Assembly: GCA_013399305.1 (NCBI GenBank)
Contig: VXAI01000088.1
Location: 822,375 to 886,374, forward strand
Length of the DNA stretch: 64,000 bases
Direction of reading: 5' to 3'
Source of the DNA: Rostratula benghalensis
Taxonomy: Eukaryota; Chordata; Aves; Charadriiformes; Rostratulidae
The position numbers and the translations under genes are program-made. Under the pieces are notes generated by a model. That model saw only the letters and a program-made list of their open reading frames with translations, ran no database searches and was not told the DNA's origin. Position 1 is the stretch's first letter, and the number at the start of each line of letters is the position of its first letter. This document shows positions 37,075 through 48,700 of this stretch, piece after piece.

Positions 37075-38230
37075 AATAGAATCATAGAATCATCTGGGCT
37101 GGAAAGGACCTTCAAGGGTCATCTAGTCTGACTCCCCCCACAGTCAGCAGGGACACCCCCAAGTAGACCAGGGTGCCCAGGGCCTCCTCAAGCCTCCCCT
37201 TGAATATCTCCAGGGACGGGGCCTCAACCACCTCCCTGGGAAACCTGTTCCAGTGCTCCACCACCCTCAGAGTAAAGAACCTATTCCTAATATCCAGTCT
37301 AAATCTGCTCTTCTCCAGCTTGAAGCCATTGTCCCTCATCCTGTCACTGCAGGCCTTTGTAAACAGACCCTCCCCAGCCTTCCTGTAGCCCCTTCAGGTA
37401 CTGGAAGGTTGCTACTAGGTCTCCCCAGAGCCTCCTCTTCTCCAGGCTGAACAACCCCAGCTCCCTCAGCCTCTCCTCGTAGCAGAGGTGCTCCAAACCC
37501 TTGATCATTTTTGTGGCCCTCCTCTGGACCCACTCCATCAGGTCCACGTCCTTCCTACATTGAGGGCTCCAGACCTGCTCACAGCACTCCAGTGAGGTCT
37601 CACCAGAGCAGAGTAAAGTGGCAGAATCACCTCTCTGGACCTGCTGGCAACACTTCTTTTGATGCAGCCCAGGATGGGATTGGCCTTCTGGGCTGCAAGT
37701 GCCCACTGCCTGCTCATGTCCAGCTTCTCCTCCACCAGCACCCCCAAGTCCCTTTCCTCAGGGCTGCTTTCTAACACCTCGTCACCCGGTCTGTATTGAT
37801 ACCGAGGATTATTCCAGCCCAGGTGCAGAACCTTGCACTTGCTCCCCATGAACCTCATGTGGTTTACTTGAGCCCACCTCTCCAGCCTGTCCACGTCTCT
37901 CTGAATGACATCCCATCCCTCAGATGGATCAACACCACGACACAGCTTGGTGTCATCTGCAAACTTGCTGCTCCTGCTCTCAATGCCTCTGTCCGTGTCA
38001 TTAAAAACGTTAAACAGCACTGGTCCTGGCACGGACCCCTGAGGGACACCACTTGTCACTGCTCTCCATCTGGACTTAAAGCCATTGAGAACCACCCTCA
38101 GGATGCGACCATCCAGCCAATTCCTTATCCACTGAATGGTCCATCCATCAAATCCATACCTCTCCAGTTTGGCAAGCAGGATGTCATGGGGGACCATGTC
38201 AAAGGCCTTACAGAAGTCCAGATAGAATAC
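37075..38230 (-). mobile_element. CR1 LINE, longest ungapped copy, with reverse-transcriptase remnant (subfamily B)
   Basis: About 1.15 kb of minus-strand CR1. The 3' end carries AATAGAATCATAGAATCAT. The 5' part, read on the minus strand from 38,197, keeps a long open frame with [36 protein letters not shown] and the catalytic FADDTKL of the reverse transcriptase. A frame change near 37,540-37,610 moves the downstream block ([17 protein letters not shown]) into another frame. The element is truncated near 38,230 at the 'gacttct' block upstream of the PHDILLAKL sequence. No endonuclease domain or ORF1 is present, so it is inactive. Confidence 0.94.
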
Positions 38231-38639
38231 TTAGTACTTGAAAGCTGGCTAGGAAGGAAATTTTTGAATAAATAAAACAAATACCTTGAAACCAGGGCAT
38301 TTTGCGCACAAATATGCACTAACATGTCAAGATGTAGAAAAGATTATTTGAGATGATGTTATGGCAGGTTTTGCTATTTATTTTTAGATTTTAATATGAC
38401 TGTGGTATACATCTGTTATGACATTATTTCTTCATTTCACCATGTTCTTCAAAATTAGTATTGTTTGATCCAAAACCAAAGAGAAGTGCTCAGGTTTAGT
38501 TAGTGTCAGCCACTGCAGAAATGTCCACTCAGACATATCACCTAGTATTTAGTAAGACGCAGGGGATGTACTTACATATGCAAAACATTTATTATGGCAC
38601 AGAAAAGCATACAAAAATTACCAAATTAAAATGCTTTTT
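38231..38639. other. Spacer, nothing recognised
   Basis: AT-rich sequence between the long CR1 and the second LTR, with no recognised feature. Confidence 0.4.
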
Positions 38640-39093
38640 AGTACTTGTGGTGCAGCTGAACCCAAACTAACCAAGAGGGTGTTTCATGCCATCTGCCCTG
38701 TGGTCAGCATAAAACCTGAGGGATCAAGGTCTCAGATCTCTTTGTTCAGTGGATGGTGTCTCTGTCTGCTCATCTGCTTTTGATCCTGATGTGTGTGTTT
38801 CTGAATCCAGATCTGGAATCCAGTTCCTGTCCATCACTGAGTCCAGGCTGGGGCTTTCCCAATACCAGCTGGTGACATGATTGTCATCTTGGGAGCTTGA
38901 TATGGTTTTGTATGTATTGTATATATTTCACTATTTCCTTATTAATATTATTGTATTTTCATTTTATTATTTTATTATTAATATTTCATTAGTTTAGTGT
39001 CTTTCAAAGTGATTTCTCTCTTTCTCTCACTTGGGAGAGAAGTTAGAGACCATTGGTAGTTTTTCTTGATGGCCAGCCCAGCCCAAACCATGA
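38640..39093 (+). mobile_element. Solo LTR of an avian endogenous retrovirus family (copy 2)
   Basis: Second copy of the repeat at 30,835-31,303, same orientation. It shares 'ctgagggatcaagg', 'tccagatctggaatccag', 'cactgagtccag' and 'gattgtcatcttgg'. A long AT-rich tract rich in TTATTA follows (about 38,930-38,995), and the copy ends near 'cccaaaccatgaca'. A possible TATA-like 'cagcataaaa' occurs near 38,706. No retroviral coding sequence is adjacent. Confidence 0.55.
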
Positions 39094-42000
39094 CAGATGC
39101 TCTGCCAGGCCCTGCAGAGCCATGCCTGCGTAGGCAGCCAAAAGACTGTGCTCTCACGGGGTCCCTCTTCTTCCTGGCCAGGAATCAGAGGCTTCGTTCT
39201 TGATCCAGTCTCCATCCAGACCAGCTGCAGTAAGGCCTGGAGTCCGTATGGAGATTTATTGGGATGGGATGTCATCCTTTGGAGTTGTTGGGAAGGGTAC
39301 AAGGAGTAGAAGGGAGGCAGGAAGGAGAGTTCTGACAGGATTAATTTTTTACATCAGCCCAGCCTGCATGGTGGAGATGGAGGCTGAAGGCCCTGCAGGC
39401 AAATCAGTTGCCCAGAGGGAGGATTTTGTTGGAACTGAGACAAGCCTTTTCTATATATTAAGGCCAATTTACTCTCCATGCTTCTTTTGTGTTGTCAGTG
39501 CAGTGTGGATTTCTCCAAATCAGGAACAATGCATGTCACAAAGTAAAAAAAATAGTAATGACACATTAAGCGCTGGTGCCTTGTACAGTGGTTTGTACTT
39601 TGCTTCAGTCACATTATGTTAGAAAGCTGCTCAGGTCATGGTGACCTGGTGTGTCACCTGAAGGTAACTATAATCTGTGTATCTTCTACCCTGTGTCTTT
39701 GTCTGCCTGAGGAGATGGTAGCCAAAGACACAAATTACCCATGTTTAAAATTATGTCTGCGGTCTCATTTGTTGTGTGCAAACTTAGTGTGTGTGTAATC
39801 CTTGCAGCATCAGGCAGAACAGCTGTCACCTCAGCGTCTCCATCAACATTTATGTGATCATCTCGTTTGACAGGGGTTTTGCTGGACTGTGGTGACACGT
39901 TGGGGGATGCACAGGACGTCCACGTTGCAGGCTGGCCACCTCTCAGTCCCTGATTGCTTGCTTCACAACCCTCGCAAAACTGTGAGCCCTTACGCTGAAT
40001 GTAATCGCCAGCTGCTTTTTCTCTCTCTCTCTCCTGCGAGGGAGATCAAAAAGAAGAACGGTACAGCAAGATCTGCTGTGTTTGCTCACTGGCAGTGGAG
40101 GTGTCTGAACTGCCATGGTGAAGTGAGAAACAACTGAGTGACAGCCGCCTTATTGTCAAAGGACAAGTTTTCCATAAGCGGTAATCACGAGTGAAAACTT
40201 ACTGCCGGAGTGGGAATAAAAGATGATAAACGGCAGTTTAATCCTCATATTTGGAATATTGGCTCATTACAGCCCATCTTGTAGGATGTAAATAAAACCG
40301 TTAACTTTCCATTGACTGTGTCCTGCGGGGGTTTCAGCAGATGCATGGTGGAGTTGAATATAGCCTCATGTGCTCCATAAACCAGTATGTGGGCTTTGCC
40401 TGGGATCCTCTGCTCACTCTTCGTCCACTGTGGTTGAAGCATGTGGCTGAACAAGCTTTGGTTGGCTGGTTGGTTGGTTTCCACGTAAAGCAGGCAAACA
40501 GACAACACCAACTTGTCAGTGGTGGCCTAAGAAGACTGGCTCCCTCTAGAAACTGGAAATGCACAGGCTGGAATTACACTCAAAGATGCATTCCGTCCTG
40601 TCAGAATGGACTACAGAACGTTTTCTGTACTGAGCTATGGCTTGCCATGTGTTGTTTATAACTAATATAAGTAATATAACTTTATCTTACTTTCTCTGTC
40701 CTCAAAGAACACATTATTTGTTCCTTTGTACCATTCTGGTTTGTATTTCAGCGTTTTTATTTCTCTGCTTTTGCTTCCATGCTGATGAAGAACACTTAGA
40801 AAACAGCAGCACGTGAATGAAATCTCAAGGCACCATCAAAAAGCCTCTCTGTGCCTTTCCCCTCTACTTATTTCAGAGGGACTATGGGTCAGGAGTACTA
40901 AAATGTTTAACAGGCCAGTGACATTAATGGCTTCACAGTTTCTAGATGAGCGTGTGACACTTCTGCCTCTTTCCAGGGCTCCTTAAAATTGTCAGCTGAG
41001 TCTCTGTACTGGTGTAATTATTCTAAGTTTAGCATCATACATTTCGGATGCTTCACAGAACATTCAGAGCTTGTTTTCCATTGGTACTTGTTTATCTCTA
41101 TGCTCCCTTATCTCATTTTTCAAGCTGGGATTCTCACATAAGTATCTGGATTCCTCCTTAAATTGGATAGAAGGAGTACTACTGAGGACAAGCTGTTGAG
41201 AGATTTTAAAGATTAGTGAGTACGCTCTGTGTCACTGAAAGAATGAATTAAGATGGTAAATCCTTTTTAATAGTTAGATGTTAAAGCCCCTATATTTATC
41301 TCATATCTGGAATGCAGTAGGCGGGAGCTCTTAATCAGTGAATCAGGGCTTACTGTGTGACCACATCAGTGGGCAGCTGGTGTTAGCTGCCAAGTGAGGA
41401 AGCAGTGGGGGCTGTGGGGTGTGAATAGATAGGTATACACATACATAAATACACGTAGCTTTTGGCAGGAGCGGGTTTCTATGGTGTCCTTTCTTGATAT
41501 TGGAGAAGGGAGCAGTGGGACTGCATGTCAGCCAGGTGCTGCTTCGAGCTTCCTTTCGAGAGGGAGCTGCCCACACTGAAGGCAGGTACCAAGAACCCCT
41601 TTCTGCACGGGCCCCTGCGTTCCCTCCAGGCTGGTGATGGATCCATGGCTGTGTTCTTGAAGGTGGCCAGATTGCACACAGATGTGCTGCAGGGCACTGT
41701 CACTGCACCTGGTCCACCAGCAAGCATCCTGATTTCGGCTGTCCTGGTCCTGTGTTGACACTTGGAATGCAAGCTGCAGTTAGTGAATAACCTGTGGAGA
41801 ACATGTGTGGGTCACGGAGTTTGGGGAGTCGGCTCACTTGCCTCGCAGCCACCTTTGCCATCAGGTGTGTGGCTGATGCATATTTTGAGAAGGCTGATGA
41901 GGGTCTGCAGAAGAGCTGTTGGTGCTTGCAACCCACATATCCTTTGAGAACCACGCATCCTGCTGTGTGCACAGTGGTGTGAACACACCTTGGTGTCTCC

Positions 42001-42420
42001 GTCTGACAGTCTACAAACAGAGACGCTGCAATTCTGTGGGCTTTTAGTATCTGTGGTCTGGATTAGGGTTATCTGCAAGCATAAAAACAATTGAGTGAGA
42101 AAGGTGGACACACACAAAATGAACTAGAGCTGAAAAAAGGAAGCCACTTCCAAATATTTAGCTTTTAAGCTTGCTGTGTCTGCTTTAATATCTGTAAAAT
42201 GGGGATAATACTATTACTTTGAAGGTAGTATAAGATTTCAAAATGTGTGTAATTCTTTCTCTGGTTACCGTATAGAAGGAGGAATTTCAAAGCGGTTTAG
42301 CAACAGCACCTTCACCTTTCTTTAAGGTTAGGGTTGAGTGCAGCTAAGCAGTGATTGTCAGTCTTACTTTAGAGCCTGGAGAAACCATTGGATTTTATTT
42401 CTTTTTTTCTTTCCCAAACA
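39094..42420. other. Upstream flank of ATP6AP1L, no gene recognised
   Basis: No exon or clear transposon is seen. Simple repeats: CT dinucleotides at 40,021-40,033 and a GGTT-type stretch near 40,458-40,482. Several open frames of 60-140 codons overlap on both strands near 41.3-42.1 kb and look like chance. Confidence 0.4.
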
Positions 42421-42424
42421 GCTC

Positions 42425-42690
42425 CCATCCCGGCACGGTTTCCCCGGAGCGTGTAACCTGTAATTCACAAGGAAGGAGGAGCGCGCCCGCGGTCTGTGTC
42501 CGCCGTCGGAATAAATCTGAGCGCAGAAGGGATTTATTTCTCCCCTGGGTGCCGGTGCAGTCACGGAGCGGCGAACCCCGGCCCCGATTGGCCGGGTCTG
42601 CTGGCCGTCAGGCTGCCAAGGCAGAGGCCGGGCGCCCGGCTGGAGCAGAGGAGCAGATGTGCTGGCCGTGGAGGGACCGGCTCTCGTCCC
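42425..42690 (+). promoter_or_regulatory. ATP6AP1L: ATP6AP1L CpG-rich promoter and 5' UTR
   Basis: GC- and CpG-rich patch directly upstream of the ATP6AP1L start codon, contrasting with AT-rich flanks. An inverted CCAAT box (ATTGG) lies at 42,587-42,591, about 100 bases before the ATG. No TATA box is obvious. The transcription start is not determinable by eye. Confidence 0.65.
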
Positions 42691-42785
42691 ATGGAAAGAA
42701 ACGCTGCCCTGAGATTCCTGCTGCTGTTTCTGTACGTGGGATTCGCGGCGTCCGCCCAGCAAACGAGCGCGGTGGTGGATGGCAG
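42691..42785 (+). CDS. ATP6AP1L: ATP6AP1L coding exon 1 (signal peptide)
   Basis: 95 coding bases, donor GTCAGT. Start [14 protein letters not shown] chosen because it opens directly into a signal peptide and sits at the edge of the CpG-rich promoter. In-frame upstream ATGs such as 42,496 lie in the probable promoter or 5' UTR. Confidence 0.88.
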
Positions 42786-45700
42786 GTCAGTAATGGGGTG
42801 TGCATCCACAAACTCTGCTGGTGGAACAGAGTGTATGCTTTAGATATTGTGATGTGGTCATTTGTGCCGTGTAGAAGCAGATTCAGTTGCAGTTTAGAAC
42901 GTCGGAATGTCTTTTCAGCTTTGAAAACACCTGGGGCTACTGCAGAAATAAGTTATTCTGAAACCTACACTTTAAAGCAATTTTATAGACTATATGTACT
43001 AGAAATGGTGGTTTTAAAATGAGTGTTTTCTGGGCATCTGTCTTACATTTCATTACATTTTCATGACCAACCCTGACTCTCTCTGGTCTGCATAAGAACA
43101 GAGTTATAAATAGAGTAATGACAAGGGTGTGAAAACTACTTGAAGAAACATAGGTGCTAAAATATTCCATTGTGTGGAATGAATATTTGAAGCATGAATT
43201 CACTATTGCAAAAAAAGTATTAAATTTAGGGAATTACTAGAGATTTGTATTTATCATTGTTTATAGTGTTTTTTCACTCTAATGAAATTAAATAGGAAGC
43301 CCAAATCATAGCAGGGGAAAAAGAGGACTCTGTAGAGCCACACATTAAAAAAGTGAAAACAGCCTAAACTGTATTAGTTGAATCATGCCCCAAAGTCACT
43401 AATAACTCGCAGATCAAATACGCTGATAAAGATCACAGCTGGCACTAAAATCTGTGCATTTAAGGCAAGAAGGACATGTGGTGATTTGCTTAAGCTTGTA
43501 TTAAGAGATCTGGTAGTCAGCTACCAATAAATACTACAATATGTTTTCATTTAAACAGCTTACTTGCTCCTCTTCTCTGCCAGTTTTCAGATTTGTTAAG
43601 GTCTTCTTAGCATAATTGCACTTTTCTGCAATCAGATCAAAAATCAGATCAAAATCTGAGAGACTGCAAGCAGTGGAGCATTACATGAACTTTATTCTAA
43701 TAAATACTAAGAAATTAATCTTGATGCCAATGAATTGAGTGAAGATACTGCCTTTGCATTCACTGGAGGTGGGATCACGACCGAGAAGTGCTAACCTGCT
43801 AGAAGTTCTACAAGCTCAATTTCTTTTTTTTTTTTTTATGTTAAAAATGAAAGCAACTGTTCTGATCCAGTTCTTACCAGACATCCATTAAAGTGCAGAT
43901 CACACCCCAATACTCAGTACATTGTAAAATAATTATATAAGTCTGTCTCCCTGTGTCAAATCACACGAGGCTACCAAAATACGACGCTGAATACTTAAAA
44001 TTTAAAAACTGTAGGAGTTGTGGGCTTTGTAGGTACTTCTTAATGCTAGAACTTAAATAGATACATTTCAAACTTAATAACATTTTTTGTTAGGATGTTT
44101 CTTAGAAGAAACTAGCTCTTGCCTTGAATCTGGGCTCCCAGGCTTACACATTTATGATACACTAATTTAACTGAAATTAGTTATCACCAGTGTCCCTAGG
44201 ACAACCAGCAGTTCATTGCTACCAGCCATTCAGCACTCATTCATCACTTTTCATCATAAGTTATAGTGCGTTTGAAGGTTGACATGTCATTTTTCCATTA
44301 AGTGCTTCGTAAATTAAGTGAAAATAGTTCAGCAGCCAGCGAGGTGGTCTGCAGGTGGACAATATTACGATTAGCGTGACCACCGTGGAGTAGTGGAAAT
44401 ACTGCAGTAGAGTGCATTTTGCCATCTGATGCAGTTTGTCTGAGCAGCAATGGGAAGAGTAAAAGGCAGTGTGAATAGCCCTTCCTTTAACCTGATGTTG
44501 TGAAAACTCTCTATGGCCTCCACGCTCAGTCACTGTTGTGTGCTTAATCACCCAGCTCGTTTGAGGGGGCAAAAGACCGCTCACGTGTAAGTCCTGAAGG
44601 GCTGGAGTCTTTATGAACTTTTTCAGATGAACAAGCCAGCCTTGGCTGTCTTATGTAGATGGATAATGTCATCTGATAAGAGGGAATTTACACTTCTTTA
44701 TGCTTATAATCTTATTTAATTAGGTTTACATAGTGATTAGTCATCCTAGTGCTTTGCATTAGGGCTAATCCAATTTCGTGTGGGTTCCTGACAGACTTCG
44801 TATGGTAAATTCAACATAGAACATGTGTCTGGGTGTAGCTGGACTAGTTATTTACAAATTGGTAAGGAAAAATATTAGTGATGAAAACATACACCACGTG
44901 TGCAACTGAATTTGAATGGTTTATGGTAGAGTGACTGAAAAAATGACAAATTTGAAAGTCTAGTCTCATTCAGTGTGCTAAAATTTCTTGCTGTCTCTTA
45001 CTTGCAAGTCTAGCCACTGGGTGCTGATAGGTTTGCAGGCAGTTAAGGTGGCTGTAGTGCTAGCTAGTTTCCTCTCTCTGAGACATGTAATTAAGATTTT
45101 TATATACAAAAAGGAATATCCATTTGTAATGTGTTGTTATTTTCCTATTTTTAATTCCAGTGCTCTTTTTTTTTTTTCTGTGAAACGTGCTCCAGCTGAG
45201 GGTTTTGGTGCCAGAAATCAGAAATTGCCTGTGAGTTCCCCAGCTTGCCTTTTGATTGGAAAGGCCGCTGATTTGGGAGCGGGGTGGCTATTGAAGACCA
45301 CCTGTTCCTGTCACAGATCACACACTTCTGTAACACCTGAGGGTTATGAGCATCAAGGGCTCATAAGGTGGTCAGACAGTGGAATGGTGGTCAGGCACTG
45401 GAATAGGCTGCTCAGGGAGGTGGTTGAGTCCCCATCCCTGAATGTGTTTCAGAGTCATTTAGAGGTGGTGTTGGAGGATGTGGTGTAGGGGAGGAATTTG
45501 CAGAGTAGGGCTGATGGTTGGACTCCGTGATCCCAAGGGTCTCTTCCAACCTGAATGATTCTATGAACGGCAAGTGACAGAACCAATAACATCAACACCA
45601 GCCTGTGCTTCCTCAGAAACAAGGAGCTGATCCTTCCCTTGTGCCACTGAGTAGACCGTGCCGTAGAGATCTGGCTTTAGTAAGACAAAGCAAAGACTGC

Positions 45701-48700
45701 AAGCCTTGCCATGGTGGCTTTCCCTCTCCTTTTCCTAACGGTGCTGCATGCACTGTGCAGGAGGAAATGAGGCAGCTGGCATGGCTAGTGAGCAGAGGAA
45801 CGAACAGGAGTGCCCAGGTGGAGTGACTGCTCTTGCACACCTCCCCTCCCAAGCATGCCTGCCGTGTGGCTGATCGTATTTGTCACGCTGTGGTACTCAG
45901 CAGTGGTTCCCAGGTCACTCTCTCCGCTGCTTCCCTCACGAAAACATGAATATTTCATCAGCTGTACACATTCATCTATATTTGAGTATCTTCCTGCTGA
46001 GAGCAGACTCTTGATGTTTCTTCTGGAGCAGCTTGGTTGTGCGTGGCTGTGGTTGCACATGGGATGTAGGGGAGTCGGACTGCGTTGTCCCACAGGCTGC
46101 GTGGAGGCCGGTTACAACTGTTCTGCTCAGGACATAACCCCGCAGGGGTGTTTGCAATGAGTCTGCCTCCTATATTCAATGTAGGCTCTTCTCAAGGTTT
46201 GGTGTTGCCTATCAATTAACATTCCACAAAGTGATTTAATTGGTATGACCACGGTACCAGTCTTAGCCCAGATGGGAAGCTAAGGAATCATTTTTTATTT
46301 TTTTTTAATTGACAATCAGAAAAACCAAAATAACCCTTCCTCTTCCCAGAACAACATAAAAACCTTTCCAATCCAGTGAGGGAATTAAATTAATTACACA
46401 ATTTTACAGCAGTGTCCTCTCATCCCGATGTGCTAGTCTGTACACTTCGGCATGGTGATTTCCAAATTGGAGTAACGGGATAGCAGCTTTTAATTGTGTA
46501 TATAGGGAGGACCTAAAGGTATAACTAAATATATATATAGGTTCAACTAAATACAACTACAGTCAGCATAACTAAATAATTTCCATTTATTTCCTTTTGC
46601 TGTGCCTCACTTAGGCATGATAATGTGTTGCTATTGTCATGAAACAAGTGCCCCAAAATTGCCTTTTCCAGCCTGAGTGCGCAATCTGTCATGAAGGAAA
46701 ACTAGAAAAGACAAAAATAAGGTTGCATTAAATAACAATAGCCGTGTTCCTAGTCTTTAAACAACCTGAGAGAGTGTTATCTGAGCAAGAAAACAAGGTT
46801 TGGTCCCTGTTAGCCATGTCTTTCCTTACCTGTCTTGTCAAAATGAGGATTATTTCCGCCCTTCTCTGAAGACTGCTCTCTACTGGGATAAGACCTTTGA
46901 GTGGCTTAGGGACCTCAGCTCAGTGCTAACCCCAGTTCAGAAAGTAGAGTGGGGGAGAGCAGGATCCACTCTGAAAGCTCAGTCTCCTTGAAATCCCTGG
47001 GATTTCACACCTCTGATTGAGAGAGGTGGTCTGACTATATGTAATTAAAACAGCCAGGTTGATATTAAACCGTGTTACCTACGTTGAACCATTTTTGAAC
47101 TTAAGATCTTTTCAGGTTCTTTCAGCTCATCTCACACTCACTGCTGTGGTGCTGCAGAGTCTGGCTGTCTTTTTGTGCTGTGTTAAGTTTTCTCTGGAGA
47201 CTTGTCTCCAGCTTTACTGCCCTGGCTGCTGAAGAGACCAAGCAGCCTGCTTCATGGTCTGGAGCAAAGCTGCTCATCACTCCTGGTGTTTGGTGGCAAA
47301 GTGACAAGCTGCAATACAGACTCTGCTTCACTTTTGTTGGTTGTGCCTCTGGGTTTGAGGGGGACATGAGATCTATTTGTGGCAGCAGAGAGGATGCCTG
47401 CAAAAGGACATTCTCACTGGAGAGACACTGATCAGAAGAAATAAGCCTGCCCTCCTGCACCTTGAGTGTAAAGAAATTTTATGTGAAACCTGGGCCTTGC
47501 TGAAGCAGAGAACAGTGCCTTAGGTTTCAGGAAAGCCAGGTTCAGTGTCATCAAGCTCCCTGACTGCCAGAGCTGCAAGGGCATGGCAGCAAGCGGGGCA
47601 AGGCTCTAAGTCATCCCATGTTTCTCGTGTTGTTACATTGTTTGGACTCATTTATCAGCCGTTAAGGGTGCTGTGATGGAAATTAGGCTGGGATCACTCC
47701 TCCAACACATGCTAGTGGGTAACATACATCCCCTTACCCGGGGTGTCTGCTGGGGAGTGGGTTCACCAAGCTGTTCAGGGCCTCCCCAGCGAGACCAAGG
47801 CTTAACCCTGGAATTCAAATACCTTACAGTACAGTTCACACATAAATACTGAAAACTGTGCTTTTCCCTAGTCCTTATATTTTTTTGTGTTTGCAGATAG
47901 AAAGATAGAAAGAAATAAGGCAAGAAGAGAAGATGGAAGTGTGTTTCCACATCAAGTGGCCGTGAGGCAGCTCTTGTTTCACCATTGCTTATGGCCTGGA
48001 AGGCACTGTGCAGGCAGAGGTAGGAGGGTAGGGTGTACAGGGTCTTTGTGGGACCACACTCAGCTGTGAGTGTGGGAGCGTTGGTGTGTTCACCAGGTGT
48101 GTTCACGGTGGGCTTGGGAAGCAGTCACATGCAGGTCAGGAGCTCAGTTCAGGGGCTGCAGGACCCAGGGAAGCTGCTGTGGAGTGGAGAGGGCAGGAAG
48201 GTGTTCCAGTGACTCAAGAAGTGGAGTCTGGTTCTAAAGGGAGAGCCTGGTTTATTGGACTTTGTCTGACCTTGTTGGTCTTTTGATGAGGTACATGAAT
48301 CTAGTGGAATGGATTCTGCTCTTCAGGAAAGCATACTTACACCATACTTACTTATCTTCATACTTACACCAGCTGAAGACTTATCCCTAAATCAAGGAAG
48401 GAAATCAAAGGCTGAAAACTTCACAAGCATTGTAGCTGTTACTTGAGATGTGCTTCACTTGCTCCCTACCTTGCAGCTGACTTCCATGGGATTTGGGATA
48501 GCTTGGAACCCATTCAGGAGCTGTCTTTGAATGTCTGTACATCTGGGCATACTAGTCCAGTGCATTTGCGTTATGACAGGGGAATTCCATGTGTTGCTTC
48601 TGATCCTCACTGGGGGCTGAGGATGACGCACAGCTGTGCTTGTGGGTTGGAACTGGTTCAGCCTCTAAACCAGAACTGGTGTCCCATGGAAAGGGACAAG

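Noticed and set aside
38930..39000. AT-rich tract considered as a separate microsatellite
   Set aside because: It aligns with the AT-rich part of the LTR at 31.1-31.2 kb, so it belongs to the LTR.
42351..43022. 223-codon plus-strand frame over the ATP6AP1L first exon
   Set aside because: It is a GC-driven shadow frame of the CpG island. The frame with the signal peptide and correct splice phase is a different one.
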